Shown: in pieces, positions 24,771 to 33,777 of the stretch
Numbering within the stretch: the first letter of the stretch is position 1
Layout: every line of letters starts with the position of its first letter
DNA from: CAZJYC01 sp964550165
GTDB lineage: Bacteria > Acidobacteriota > Aminicenantia > Aminicenantales > Aminicenantaceae
NCBI GenBank assembly: GCA_964550165.1
Contig: CAZJYC010000006.1
Coordinates: forward strand, 1 to 60,309
Length of the DNA stretch: 60,309 nt
Reading direction: 5' to 3'
Made by a program: the position numbers and the translations under genes
The notes under the pieces: generated by a model
The model's input: the letters and a program-made list of their open reading frames with translations, nothing else
Told to the model about the DNA's origin: nothing
The model's database searches: none

Positions 24771-25081
24771 TCAGACTCTCCTTTCCATCTTTGGACTTAA
24801 AATTGAAGACGGCTTTCGGCGCGGAGAGGCAGGACGCGTTTCACAGCTGCGGGTTCTCCCTCCTCTCATTGCCAGAGATAGTAAATCATAATAAAAGAGT
24901 ATGTCAAACGAATTTGGATTTAGCGACATGCAACCCAATGCACTTCTTAGGATTTAAATAGAAGAAATTGGTTTTCACGGCTTGAACAAATTCCCTTCAA
25001 ATGTTATAAAAATGTATTAAGATTGTCATAAAACAATCACAAAAGCTGAGATGAGAGGTTTTCTTTTTCTTCAATCCAACA
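24771..25081. promoter_or_regulatory. Divergent intergenic region with a palindrome
   Basis: 311 bp between the nucleotide-transporter gene (left) and the phosphoesterase gene (right). The right half is AT-rich. It contains the palindrome GATTGTcataaaACAATC (25021-25038), 44 bp before the phosphoesterase ATG, a possible operator. That gene has no clear Shine-Dalgarno. I see no RNA gene here. Confidence 0.35.
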
Positions 25082-25549
25082 ATGAGCTTAAAAGAATACA
25101 AAGAGAAAAGATATTTCAAAAAGACCGCAGAGCCAGGCGAATCGAGGAAAAAGGCAAAATCAGAAAAACTCGTATATGTCATCCAGAGGCATGAGGCGTC
25201 CCATCTTCACTTTGACCTCCGGCTGGAGGAGGGCGGTGTTCTCAAGAGCTGGGCGATTCCCAAGTTGCCTCCTCAAAAAGAAGGCATAAAAAGGCTGGCT
25301 GTTCAGACAGAAGACCATCCTTTGAGCTATGAGTCTTTCGAAGGAGTCATTCCCGAAGGTCAGTACGGAGCCGGGAAAGTAGAGATCTGGGACAAGGGCG
25401 ATTATCTTCCGCTTGAGGTAACGCCTTCAAAAAGAGTCATGGAAATCAGAGGGAAAAAGTTGAAGGGACGCTATGGCCTGATAAAGCTCAAGTATCAGGA
25501 CACTAAAGATAACAATTGGCTTTTTTTTAAACTCAAAGATAAGAAATAA
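25082..25549 (+). CDS. Stand-alone LigD-type 3'-phosphoesterase domain protein
   Basis: 155 residues. The basic N-terminus (SLKEYKEKRYFKKTAEPGESRKK) and core VIQRHEASHLHFDLRLEEGGVLKSWAIPK match the phosphoesterase module of bacterial DNA ligase D, with the catalytic histidines and aspartate of HxxxHxHFDLR. EDHPLSYESFEGVIPEGQYGAG and GRYGLIKLK follow, as in the family. In non-homologous end joining this module trims 3'-phosphate or ribonucleotide ends. No ligase, polymerase or Ku gene is present in the window, so it must act alone or with genes elsewhere. Confidence 0.88.
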   Translation: MSLKEYKEKRYFKKTAEPGESRKKAKSEKLVYVIQRHEASHLHFDLRLEEGGVLKSWAIPKLPPQKEGIKRLAVQTEDHPLSYESFEGVIPEGQYGAGKVEIWDKGDYLPLEVTPSKRVMEIRGKKLKGRYGLIKLKYQDTKDNNWLFFKLKDKK

Positions 25550-25573
25550 CGAATTGAACCGAAAGGAATAAAG

Positions 25574-25735
25574 ATGGAAGAAAAAGTCGAAAAAATTGCC
25601 TGTCATGTTTGCAAAAAGATGATTCCCAGAGCAACGGCTCTTCACGCCGAAGGCAGGGACTATGTCCTTCACTTCTGCGACATTGAGTGTCTGGATTACT
25701 GGAAGAAAGAAAAGAAGAAAAAAAAGAAAAAGTAA
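25574..25735 (+). CDS. Small zinc-ribbon-like protein (53 residues)
   Basis: ATG at 25574 with AAAGGA 7 nt upstream, 24 nt after the phosphoesterase gene. The 53-residue product has four cysteines as C-x2-C and C-x3-C (ACHVCKKM ... HFCDIECLDYW), as in TRASH/DUF3330-like metal-binding ribbons. It ends in a run of lysines. It is probably co-expressed with the upstream DNA-end enzyme. A metal or nucleic-acid-binding role is likely but inferred. Confidence 0.65.
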   Translation: MEEKVEKIACHVCKKMIPRATALHAEGRDYVLHFCDIECLDYWKKEKKKKKKK

Positions 25736-25795
25736 CCGAGACTCTGAAACAGAAGCCTTAGCGGTCGGGAGTCTGACAGTATCGGAACTCTTCAT

Positions 25796-25900
25796 CTGGC
25801 ATCGCGAGGAGCTCAGCGAAGGAGAGATTCTAATCTAAAGAGATTGCCGCGCTCCCGCCGGTCGGTTATCATGACTATGGAACAATATTTTTTGCGTTTA
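25796..25900 (+). repeat. Second repeat family (GTCATCGCGAG type), copy 1
   Basis: About 105 bp with CATCGCGAGGAGC..AGCGAAG, AGATTGCCGCGCTCCC, CGGTCG and a terminal AACAATATTTTTTGCGTTT. It aligns with the copy at 34523-34645. The CGCGAGGAGCGAAGCGA / GATTGCCGCGCTCC halves are the kind of partly inverted repeat seen in many environmental genomes, from memory. Confidence 0.6.
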
Positions 25901-25974
25901 TATTAGGCAGGAAGGAAAATACCATCAACAGATTTTTTTTAGAGAGAGATTAAAAAAATGAGAAGGAGAGGAAT

Positions 25975-26238
25975 ATGGATGAGAAAGTGAGCCAGGAGGA
26001 GATGAAGGATAAGGAAAAGGAGGTGATGAACCGATGTATCTGCCAGAGCTGCCCCACTTATGTCACCGGCGCAGACCCCATAGGCTATTGTTTTCCCACT
26101 GTTGGCAATAATGACAAAATTGCTTTCGAAGTTCAATGCATTTGCTCTGGCTGTCCGGTCTACAAAGAAATGTCGCTGACAAAACTTTTTTACTGCACAA
26201 GAGGCTCGGAGAAAGTCCAGAAATACGGGCAACAATAA
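25975..26238 (+). CDS. Small cysteine-rich DUF2769-like protein
   Basis: 87 residues with AGGAGAGG just upstream of the ATG. After a charged N-terminal helix, eight cysteines are arranged as CICQSCPTY, YCFPT, CICSGCPVY and YCTRG. The repeated CxCxxCPxY text matches DUF2769 as I recall it. The protein is cytoplasmic, with no signal peptide. A metal-binding role is likely; nothing in the neighbourhood shows what it does. Confidence 0.65.
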   Translation: MDEKVSQEEMKDKEKEVMNRCICQSCPTYVTGADPIGYCFPTVGNNDKIAFEVQCICSGCPVYKEMSLTKLFYCTRGSEKVQKYGQQ

Positions 26239-26479
26239 AACAGAAACCGGTTTTTATATATCCGATATTCCGGTGAGCAAGTTTCCTGAGCCTTAAGTGA
26301 GGTAATTGGAATCTTTTATACAGGTAAGCCTCCGTACCTAAAGCCAAAGAATTTTATTTAAGCCTCTTTCCGAAACTCGCATCTTGAATAAGCTTAGTAT
26401 TGCAGAGAGTGAAAAACCATATTTATGAAACCTTTTCAGAATTAAATTCGTATTAATTTATTGAAATGAGGAGGAGCTG

Positions 26480-27571
26480 ATGTTTAAGAAAATCATCATT
26501 GCTGTTGTCGTTTTGATTGTCATCGCTGCTGTTATCTATTTGAAAGCCAAAAATTCAGGAAATAGTAAAGATAACGGAATCAAGATGATAAAGGTTCAGA
26601 GGGGGAACATCGTCGAGAAAGCCCTGGCCATAGGCCGCATCGAGCCGAAAAAAGAAGTGGCTGTGAAATCAAAAATATCGGGTATCGTCAAAAATGTCTA
26701 TGTCGAAGTTGGCGATGAGATCAAAGAGGGAGAGCCTCTGCTGGAAATTAAGCCTGATCCTACTCCGATCGAGTTTGCCGAAGCCAAAAGGAATGTGGAG
26801 ATCGCTTCGGTCAATTTCGATAATGTCAGGAACGAATACAACCGGATGAACAAGCTATTGAAAGACAATCTGGTTTCCCAAAAAGAGTTCGAAAAAGCGG
26901 AAAATGATTTCAAAGAGCTTGAATTAAGGTTAAACATTGCCCAGGAGAGGCTGGCCCTGATCGATAAAGGCCGGATCACCATTGCCGACAGACAGATTGA
27001 CACTGTCATCAAATCTCCTGTCTCAGGAACAATCCTCGAGAGACGTGTCAACGAAGGAGATCCTGTCGTTCCCTTGACTTCCTACCAGGCCGGCACAGAG
27101 CTACTGATCCTGGCCGATATGGATAGTTTAATTTTCAAAGGAACAGTCGATGAGATTGATGTCGGGAAGCTCGTAGAGGGGATGACAGCTGAACTTAAGA
27201 TCGGAGCTATCCCTGATGAGAAGATCTACGGAAAGCTGATCAGGATTTCGCCCAAAGCCAAGATGCAGGAGAATGCAACCCTTTTTGATGTGGAGATCGA
27301 GATCACACAAAGAGGAATGAAAGTCATCAGGGCAGGCTACTCGACCAACGCAGACCTGGGCATCAACAAAGCAGAAAATACTCTTTTCATCCCGGAGAGG
27401 CTGGTGGAATTTAACGAAGGAAAGACTTTTGTCGAGATCAAGAACGAAAAAGCGGAAATCGTCAAAAAAGAAGTGAAATTGGGGTTGAGCGACGGGATCA
27501 ATGTTGAAATCCTGGAAGGCTTGAAAGAAGGAGAGGAAGTGGTGGAAAGGCCCCCGAAAGAAATTAAATGA
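26480..27571 (+). CDS. MacA/HlyD-like periplasmic adaptor of ABC exporter 1
   Basis: 363 residues; ATG with GGAGG 5 nt upstream. One N-terminal membrane helix (IIIAVVVLIVIAAVIYL). The biotinyl-lipoyl half VAVKSKISGIVKNVYVEVGDEIKEGEPLLEIKP is followed by a coiled coil (about 95-160) and the second lipoyl half VIKSPVSGTILERRVNEGDPV. The C-terminal beta-barrel and membrane-proximal domains end in EGLKEGEEVVERPP. It joins the inner-membrane ABC exporter to an outer-membrane channel. It heads an operon of two permeases and an ATPase, with repeat copy C inserted directly after it. Confidence 0.92.
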   Translation: MFKKIIIAVVVLIVIAAVIYLKAKNSGNSKDNGIKMIKVQRGNIVEKALAIGRIEPKKEVAVKSKISGIVKNVYVEVGDEIKEGEPLLEIKPDPTPIEFAEAKRNVEIASVNFDNVRNEYNRMNKLLKDNLVSQKEFEKAENDFKELELRLNIAQERLALIDKGRITIADRQIDTVIKSPVSGTILERRVNEGDPVVPLTSYQAGTELLILADMDSLIFKGTVDEIDVGKLVEGMTAELKIGAIPDEKIYGKLIRISPKAKMQENATLFDVEIEITQRGMKVIRAGYSTNADLGINKAENTLFIPERLVEFNEGKTFVEIKNEKAEIVKKEVKLGLSDGINVEILEGLKEGEEVVERPPKEIK

Positions 27572-27578
27572 TTCGATT

Positions 27579-27856
27579 CTCTTCTATTTTGTGTGGGTGA
27601 AGGAGATATGAATAACAAAATGCCTCTCAGAGATGGCCTCGCTCCCCTTCAGGTTTTTAACGCCGTTCCCTCGCAGCCTTTCTCGGCGGCTACGAAAAAG
27701 GAAAAAGGGGACAGTCCGCTTTTTCAAACGGTTTTCTAACCGCTTAGCTTCCGCTTGGAATACCTTTAAGATGCAGCTCGGGGAGGCTAAACCTTCAATG
27801 GTCGCTCCGACCATCTCTGAGAGGTTCTCAGATAAGCCACAAAAAATGGAAGATAG
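27579..27856 (+). repeat. Dispersed modular hairpin repeat, copy C
   Basis: 278 bp, starting 7 nt after the adaptor stop. Outer inverted ends CTCTTCTATTTTGTGTGG (27579-27596) and CCACAAAAAATGGAAGATAG (27837-27856). A perfect 14-bp inner stem is CCTCTCAGAGATGG (27623-27636) with CCATCTCTGAGAGG (27811-27824). The central module of copies B and F is replaced by an AAAAAGGGGACAGTCCG hairpin. AACGGTTTTCTAACCGCTTA is retained. Confidence 0.85.
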
Positions 27857-27917
27857 TTAATGATTCTTGATGATGGATTGAGAAGTTACAAGTGAAGACA
27901 GGAAGAACAATTTTTCG

Positions 27918-29150
27918 ATGAAATCATTGATGTTCTTATCCCAGTTTGTCCGCGACATGCGGTCCCAGAAATTGAGAACGTTTTTGACGATTTTCGGAAT
28001 TATTTGGGGCACCATATCCGTAGTTTTGCTTTTGGCTTTTGGAGTTGGCGTGGGGAGGCAGATGAGCGAGAACTTGCACGGGTTGGGAGAGGGAATCATC
28101 ATCCTCTGGCCTGGAAGAACTAGCGTTGCCTATGAAGGATTGAGCAGAGGAAGAGCGCTGCACTTCAGGGAAGACGATGCCTTTCTCATCCAGCGCGAGG
28201 TCCGTCAAATTAAGCTCATCAGTCCCGAATATTCCCGTTATGGAGTCGAATTTAAGTACGGAAGGAATACCTACTCCACTCAAGTCCAGGGCATCTACCC
28301 GGGATACGAGCAGATGAGGAATATCATCCCGGAAAGAGGAGGACGGTTCCTCAATCCGGTTGATATCGAGCTAAGAAGACGGGTTGTTTTTATCGGGTCA
28401 AAACTCAAGGAAGAGCTCTTCAAGGAGCAGCCGGCCATAGGGAAATATGTTTTTGTCAACGGCGTTCCGTTTCAGGTTATCGGTGTCCTAATCAAAAAAA
28501 TACAGAACTCCACGTACGGAAATCCGGATGAACTCATCGCTTTTATCCCGGGCACGACTTTCTCTTCTTTTTTCGGCCATAGATACATTACCAATATGGT
28601 CATCCAGGCTCATGATCCCTACCAGAATGAGTTCATCAAGAAGAGAATCCTTCAAGTCCTTGCCAAGAGATACAAGTTTCATCCTGAGGACAAGGAAGCT
28701 CTGGGGATCTGGGACACGATCGAGGGCGAGAAAATCACCAGCGCCATCATGGTCGGTTTCAATGTTTTCCTGGGGATTGTCGGAGCCTTCACCCTGATTG
28801 TGGGCGCCATCGGCGTTTCGAACATCATGAATGTTGTCGTCGAAGAGAGGACAAGGGAGATCGGGCTTAAAATGGCCATAGGAGCCAAAAAGGGCTTTGT
28901 CCTCATGCAATTTTTGTTTGAAACTCTGTTGATCACCTTGATTGGCGGAGCAATCGGACTAGCGATTTCCTACGGAATAATAGCCATCTTTCCAAAAAGC
29001 AATGTTGAAGAATATATCGGGAGGCCGGCCCTCTCGTTAGAAGTAGCTTTCATCACTGTTGCCCTTTTAGGAATGATCGGCTTTATCTCTGGCTTTGGTC
29101 CTGCCCGCAGGGCCGCGAATTTGAACCCAGTCGAGGCCCTCAGGTCGTAG
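27918..29150 (+). CDS. MacB-type ABC permease, exporter 1 (first)
   Basis: 410 residues. N-terminal helix (KLRTFLTIFGIIWGTISVVLLLAFGVGVG), a large periplasmic core domain (about 45-260) and three C-terminal FtsX-type helices. VEERTREIGLKMAIGAKKGFVLMQFLFE and the closing PARRAANLNPVEALRS are family signatures. It has no ATPase domain; the ATPase is encoded two genes downstream. This group acts in the inner membrane as mechanotransmission exporters for peptides, lipoproteins or drugs. The ribosome-binding site is weak. It is 9 nt from the next permease, with which it shares ~400-residue architecture, suggesting a heterodimer. Confidence 0.9.
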   Translation: MKSLMFLSQFVRDMRSQKLRTFLTIFGIIWGTISVVLLLAFGVGVGRQMSENLHGLGEGIIILWPGRTSVAYEGLSRGRALHFREDDAFLIQREVRQIKLISPEYSRYGVEFKYGRNTYSTQVQGIYPGYEQMRNIIPERGGRFLNPVDIELRRRVVFIGSKLKEELFKEQPAIGKYVFVNGVPFQVIGVLIKKIQNSTYGNPDELIAFIPGTTFSSFFGHRYITNMVIQAHDPYQNEFIKKRILQVLAKRYKFHPEDKEALGIWDTIEGEKITSAIMVGFNVFLGIVGAFTLIVGAIGVSNIMNVVVEERTREIGLKMAIGAKKGFVLMQFLFETLLITLIGGAIGLAISYGIIAIFPKSNVEEYIGRPALSLEVAFITVALLGMIGFISGFGPARRAANLNPVEALRS

Positions 29151-29159
29151 AGGAATGCC

Positions 29160-30407
29160 ATGAAAGTTCTTTATCTTTTCAGGCTTTTTTACCGGGAGCT
29201 AAAAAGGCAAAAAAAGCGAATCACTCTGACCATTTTTGCCCTGGCCTGGGGGACTTTCTCCATCGTTGTCCTTTTGTCTTTTGGCGAAGGACTGGAACGC
29301 CAGATGGTCAAAGCCACCCATGGGCTGGGAGAGGGAATTTGTATCGTTTATAGCGGCCAGACATCCAAGCCGTACAGAGGCCTTGGAAAGGGCCGGATGA
29401 TCATGCTCCACGTGGATGACGTGGAACTCCTCCAGAGGCGCATTCCAGGAATCGAACTCATCAGCCCCGAGAATGACCGCTCCAGGAATAACATGACTTA
29501 CGAGCGCAAGAGCCTGACAGAGAGGGTGATCGGCGTCTTCCCTTCGTTTGAAGACCTCAGGGGTTATTACCCTCAGAGAAACAGCCGTTTCATCAACCCG
29601 ATCGATCTTAAAAATAAAAAAAGAGTCATTTTCTTAGGCACGGAACTGAAGAAAAGACTTTTTGGGGATGAGGAAGCTGTCGGAAAGACAATTACCATCA
29701 ACAGCATTCCTTTTCTGGTCATCGGGATCATGATGGATAAGATGCAGAATAGCATGTATAACGGCCCTGATGTGGACAAAGGCGCCATTCCCTTTTCGAC
29801 TTACCAGGCGATCTTTGGAGTGACCTATCTTCATCGCCTGATTTATAAGCCCAAAGACTTATCCCAGGCCGAAGCGGTGAAAAATGAGGTTTATCGAGTT
29901 TTAGCCCAGAAATACAAGTTTGACCCGACTGATAAGCAGGCACTCAATATCTGGGACACCCTGGAAATGGAACAGATTATGAAGAAGGTTTTCGTGGGAA
30001 TCGAGATCTTCATGGGCATCATCGGCGGCCTAACCTTGATCGTGGCTGGAGTGGGCGTGGCCAACATCATGTATGTTTCTGCCAAGAAAAGGACAAAAGA
30101 GATTGGCATCAAGATGGCTCTCGGAGCCAAAAAAAGGCATGTGCTTCTCCAGTTTGTCTCAGAAGCCCTGATGATCGCCTTCATCGGCGGAGCAGCCGGC
30201 GTGTTGCTTTCATTTGCCATAGTTGAGCTCGTTCAGGCTCTTCCTCTGGAGGGCGATGTTGCGGATATTCTTGCCCACCCTGTTATTTCTTTCGAAACCA
30301 TGCTCTTGACAGCCCTCATCCTGGGGATCATCGGTTTTTTGGCCGGCATCTTTCCCGCACGCAAAGCCGCCTCAGCCAATCCAGTCGAAGCTCTCAGGTA
30401 TGAATAA
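29160..30407 (+). CDS. MacB-type ABC permease, exporter 1 (second)
   Basis: 415 residues with the same fold as the preceding gene: KKRITLTIFALAWGTFSIVVLLSFGEGLE at the N-terminus, a periplasmic core, then KKRTKEIGIKMALGAKKRHVLLQFVSEALMIAFIGGAAG and ARKAASANPVEALRYE at the C-terminus. Both permeases share the GLGEGI-(I/C)-(I/V) text after helix 1, so they arose by duplication. The start follows AGAGGA. The stop is 12 nt before the ATPase ATG. Confidence 0.9.
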   Translation: MKVLYLFRLFYRELKRQKKRITLTIFALAWGTFSIVVLLSFGEGLERQMVKATHGLGEGICIVYSGQTSKPYRGLGKGRMIMLHVDDVELLQRRIPGIELISPENDRSRNNMTYERKSLTERVIGVFPSFEDLRGYYPQRNSRFINPIDLKNKKRVIFLGTELKKRLFGDEEAVGKTITINSIPFLVIGIMMDKMQNSMYNGPDVDKGAIPFSTYQAIFGVTYLHRLIYKPKDLSQAEAVKNEVYRVLAQKYKFDPTDKQALNIWDTLEMEQIMKKVFVGIEIFMGIIGGLTLIVAGVGVANIMYVSAKKRTKEIGIKMALGAKKRHVLLQFVSEALMIAFIGGAAGVLLSFAIVELVQALPLEGDVADILAHPVISFETMLLTALILGIIGFLAGIFPARKAASANPVEALRYE

Positions 30408-30419
30408 AGGAGACCGGCA

Positions 30420-31091
30420 ATGATTAAAATGAAAGATATCAAGAAAATCTACGGGACAGGTTCGGCAAAAGTCGAAGCCTTAAGGGATATCAGCCTGGAC
30501 GTCGAGCAAAATGAGTTTGTGGGTCTGATCGGCCCTTCAGGATCAGGCAAATCCACCCTGATGAATATCATGGGCTGTCTGGATGTTCCTACCACCGGAG
30601 AGTATTGTTTTGAAGGCGAGAGTGTGGCGAGATTCAACCATAATCAGCTCGCCGAGATCAGAAACGAGAAAATAGGCTTTGTCTTTCAGAACTTCAACCT
30701 TCTTCCTTATGCGACTGCTTTTGAGAATGTGGAAATCCCCATGATATTCAAAGGAGTCAGGGCTAAAATCCGGAGAGCCCGCGTCATGGAATTGCTGGAT
30801 AGCGTGGGCCTCGCCAACAGGGCTACCCATAAACCCAGCGAGCTTTCAGGAGGGGAGATGCAGCGGGTCGCCATCGCCAGGTCCCTGGCCAACAATCCCA
30901 GCCTGATTCTGGCCGACGAGCCGACAGGAAATCTGGACACAAAAGCCGGGGATGAAATCCTGGCTGTTTTCGAATCTCTGTGGAAACAGGGCCATACCCT
31001 TGTCGTCATCACCCATAATCCCAATATTTCCGCGCGAGCTCAGAGAATCATTAAATTGAAGGATGGTCTGGTCGATAACAACAGAGTTTAA
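30420..31091 (+). CDS. ABC exporter ATPase (LolD/MacB type), exporter 1
   Basis: 223 residues. Walker A GPSGSGKST (about 39-47), Q-loop FVFQNFNLLPYAT, signature LSGGEMQRVAIARS (about 139-152), Walker B LILADEPTGNLD and the H-loop VVITHNP. It powers the two permeases upstream. The ATG has AGGAG 7 nt before it. The gene closes the operon; a degraded hydrolase remnant lies just downstream on the other strand. Confidence 0.94.
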   Translation: MIKMKDIKKIYGTGSAKVEALRDISLDVEQNEFVGLIGPSGSGKSTLMNIMGCLDVPTTGEYCFEGESVARFNHNQLAEIRNEKIGFVFQNFNLLPYATAFENVEIPMIFKGVRAKIRRARVMELLDSVGLANRATHKPSELSGGEMQRVAIARSLANNPSLILADEPTGNLDTKAGDEILAVFESLWKQGHTLVVITHNPNISARAQRIIKLKDGLVDNNRV

Positions 31092-31112
31092 TTTCCCTTA
31101 ACCGTCTGGCTT

Positions 31113-31280
31113 TCACAACTCTTTCTTCATCCACTCTGCGATATCATCGATCACATATTTTACGATATGACCGCCTGTTAGATACTCGGCAAGAGTGATC
31201 GTTCCTTTTCCCTCGATAAAGAGATGGTTGAGTTCAGGATAGAATTTAAGCTCGACATCCTTGCGTGAGTCAAGGGCCTG
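31113..31280 (-). pseudogene. C-terminal remnant of an alpha/beta hydrolase
   Basis: On the minus strand, 55 codons ending at a TGA (31113-31115) read QALDSRKDVELKFYPELNHL, then FIEGKGTITLAEYLTGGHI and IDDIAEWMKKEL. This is the end of a dienelactone-hydrolase/prolyl-oligopeptidase-like alpha/beta hydrolase, including the catalytic-His loop (LNHLF). An in-frame stop at 31284-31286 blocks the frame upstream and no N-terminal part follows in the window. The rest of the 31092-31525 gap holds only a dubious 66-codon frame on the plus strand. Confidence 0.75.
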
Positions 31281-31525
31281 AATTCAAGAATAGCATTATC
31301 TTTGATTTCTCACCAAAAATTTTAGAATCAATGAAGCTAGGTTGGCAAAGTTTTTTTATGAAGAATCGATCAACACCATTTCAATCTTCGCTCGGGGAGT
31401 CATCGTTCCTCCATGAATTGGAGAAGCGCATGATTCACCTTGATTTTTTTTCGAATTATAGATAAAGGGTAGAGAAAGAGAAAAATTTTACACGACGTGA
31501 CTTAGATTTTTGGATATGACATAAA

Positions 31526-32047
31526 ATGAAAAAAAAGAGGAGGGTTTCCAAGATGCTGGTTCCAACACTCATTATGGGTATTTTTGTCGTTATTCTTCTT
31601 ATCTTCGGATATTCCAAAGGCCAGGGCCAGCACGTGGCCGGATTGAAGGCAGCTTATAGAATGACTATCGAGATACTGCCCCTCCTGATCTTGGCTTTTA
31701 TTGTGGCTGGTATGGTTCAGGTCCTTTTGCCTCGCGAGCTTCTCTCAAGATGGATCGGAGAGGAATCCGGAATGCGGGGGATATTTATCGGAACTCTCGC
31801 TGGAGGCTTAACACCAGGCGGGCCTTATGTCAGTTTACCGCTCGTTGCCGGGCTCTTGCGAGCAGGCGCCGGAGTGGGGACGATGGTGGCTTTTCTGACT
31901 GCCTGGTCGCTCTGGGCCGTCGCCCGGATGCCGATGGAAATCGGAATTTTAGGCTGGAAATTTACAGTTGTCCGCTTTCTCTGTGTTTTTTTCTTCCCTC
32001 CGATCGCCGGATTCCTGGCTCAGACATTCTTCTCCGGATTTAAATAA
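31526..32047 (+). CDS. Half-size predicted permease (DUF318/ArsP_1-like)
   Basis: 173 residues with an N-terminal helix, then EILPLLILAFIVAGMVQVLLPRELLSRWIGEESGMRG and GTLAGGLTPGGPYVSLPLVAGLLRAGAGVGTMVAFLTAWSLWAVARMPME. The glycine/proline-rich loop is characteristic of the YraQ/ArsP permease group. Full-length members are about twice as long, so this is a single repeat that would need to dimerise. Substrate unknown. The start has little ribosome-binding site. Confidence 0.7.
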   Translation: MKKKRRVSKMLVPTLIMGIFVVILLIFGYSKGQGQHVAGLKAAYRMTIEILPLLILAFIVAGMVQVLLPRELLSRWIGEESGMRGIFIGTLAGGLTPGGPYVSLPLVAGLLRAGAGVGTMVAFLTAWSLWAVARMPMEIGILGWKFTVVRFLCVFFFPPIAGFLAQTFFSGFK

Positions 32048-32184
32048 ATGGATTCAAATTTTCAATCTTCACTGAAGGGGGTACTCCCGTCTCTGTTCGA
32101 TTGAAATATAACACTTACAAAACGGGAAAGAGCCTCTTCCATGAGCTTGGGAGGATCGAAAAAGAAATCTTTTAAGGAGAGACC

Positions 32185-32532
32185 TTAGATCAAGGTGCTT
32201 CTTAGAGTATCCAATCGTTTTCTGCACTCGGGAACCATCAGGAGGAACTTATCGAGCTTTTCACAGGCATAATCGTTGCAGTGAGCGCAGTTGACGAGGC
32301 TCTTGTCCTTCCCGCATTTTCTGATTTCACAGACCTTACAGTGACTGAAAATGTTCTCCCCTTCTGAGATGCAGCCGGTGCAGTGAATATCTTCCGGCTT
32401 GAGTTTGACGTTGTATTCTTTTGACCAGAGCTCGGCGACCAGAGCCCTCTTTTTGTCGTCGTTGTCCTTTGTCGCCAGGAAAGCTCCGCATTCATGACAG
32501 AGCAGGCCGCAAAAAGCCACAATCTCTTCCAT
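32185..32532 (-). CDS. DUF3795-type cysteine-rich protein
   Basis: 115 residues from the ATG at 32530-32532; AAGGAGG lies 4 nt upstream, and the ATG one codon earlier is too close to it. The N-terminal FCGLLCHECGAF, CTGCISEGENIFSHCKVCEIRKCG and VNCAHCNDYACEKLDKF match the DUF3795 pattern of repeated CxxC pairs. The protein is soluble, with no signal. A metal-binding role is likely. It stands alone, convergent with the permease at 31526. Confidence 0.78.
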   Translation of the reverse strand: MEEIVAFCGLLCHECGAFLATKDNDDKKRALVAELWSKEYNVKLKPEDIHCTGCISEGENIFSHCKVCEIRKCGKDKSLVNCAHCNDYACEKLDKFLLMVPECRKRLDTLRSTLI

Positions 32533-32941
32533 CATGCCTCCTTTTTATCCTGATTTTTCCATACGATCGACATTGAGCTGGCGATTTTTTTGAAGAACAT
32601 TGTGATCTCTTTATCTTCTAAAGAATTATCGCTGATGCGATGAATATGAATGTGAGTTCGCTTTTCATGAAAGAGTCTTTTTATATCAAAAATAAATAAA
32701 AGAAGCAAAATATTTTTTTTGCTTAAGTAATTCTGGAAAGAACGGGGATATCTTATTCTTGCCTTCGTTGTGATTTCTCCTCTGCCATTGTTAGCTGTTG
32801 ATAGCTTTGACTTCAGATTTCCCCTGTGCTATAAGGATTTTGGCTTGAATTTATGGCGAGAGCTTTTCATCACAGAAACTTGGGAAAAAAGGGAAAAGGG
32901 GGAGAATTTTTCATCGAGAATCTTATCATGAAGGAGGATCT
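32533..32941. other. 409-bp intergenic region without a recognisable gene
   Basis: AT-rich divergent region between the DUF3795 gene and the HAMP protein. It holds an AAGCAAAA/TTTTGCTT stem-forming stretch near 32710-32735. On the minus strand, TATAAA-like text lies about 160 bp before the DUF3795 ATG. Nothing codes here that I can support. Confidence 0.4.
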
Positions 32942-33574
32942 ATGCAACTAAAAAACAGGCGTCGAAGATTTCCCGTCATTGACCGCTCGCTTCAGTATAA
33001 ATTTATGTCCATGATTCTCATTTATGGTGGCATCACCGTCATCTTCATGGCCATTTTTTTGTTTCTTCCCGACGCGATTGCTGTGGGTGATGAAAATCTG
33101 GGTATTGAAATCCGTGCGGTTGCTGCGGAGAGAATTCTCACCCTCCACACAAGACTCTGGCCGGGCCTTATCGCCCTGATCTGCATTTTCAGCCTTCACT
33201 CCTTCCGAGCTTTTCTGCGGGTCGTCGGACCTCTCTACCGGTTTCGTTTAGCTTTTAATGCTATCGAAAAAGGAGACCTGGGAGTACGCTTGCGGCTGAG
33301 GAAAAGGGATTTCCTGCTTCGCGAGGCGGACATGTTCAATGAGATGCTGGATGTGATGGCGGAAAAATGGAAAAGCATTCAGACAGTAGGCCAGGAAGCA
33401 CTTCAATCTCTGAGCTCTTTGGAAAAGTCCATGTCCGAGATCAAAGATAAAGAGATGCTCAGCCTAACTCTGGAGACATACCGCCGGAGTCTGGAAGATT
33501 TGATGGAAAAGTCAAAATACTTTCGGCTGAGTCCCAAGGAAACAGAACAGAAAGCTGAAGGAGAGAGAGCGTGA
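32942..33574 (+). CDS. HAMP-domain membrane protein without an output domain
   Basis: 210 residues; strong AAGGAGG before the ATG. Two transmembrane helices (FMSMILIYGGITVIFMAIFLFLP and WPGLIALICIFSLHSFRAFL) flank a short periplasmic loop. A HAMP-like linker follows (RVVGPLYRFRLAFNAIEKGDLGVRLRLRKRDFL), then a helical tail predicted as coiled coil (about 135-195). Kinase, methyl-accepting and cyclase domains are absent. Such short HAMP proteins may relay signals to partner proteins. It lies 204 nt upstream of a pseudopilin gene on the same strand. Confidence 0.75.
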   Translation: MQLKNRRRRFPVIDRSLQYKFMSMILIYGGITVIFMAIFLFLPDAIAVGDENLGIEIRAVAAERILTLHTRLWPGLIALICIFSLHSFRAFLRVVGPLYRFRLAFNAIEKGDLGVRLRLRKRDFLLREADMFNEMLDVMAEKWKSIQTVGQEALQSLSSLEKSMSEIKDKEMLSLTLETYRRSLEDLMEKSKYFRLSPKETEQKAEGERA

Positions 33575-33777
33575 ATGCGGATGATAAAGGCCATGGTTTT
33601 TTCGGCAAAGTCGCTCTTGGCTTTGAATCACAGGGCCAGCCTCAGGGGAGCGATGTCAAAACGGTTGGGTGTTATCGGAGTCTTTGGAAACCGATGCGCA
33701 TCCTGCTGCTTCAAAACATTCAAACAAGGTCCCCTGTGCTTCAGGCGGTCTCCGCATTTGTCCAGTTGGACCTCAGG

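Noticed and set aside
31265..31465. 66-codon plus-strand frame after exporter operon 1
   Set aside because: It starts within the hydrolase remnant on the opposite strand, has no ribosome-binding site and resembles nothing known.
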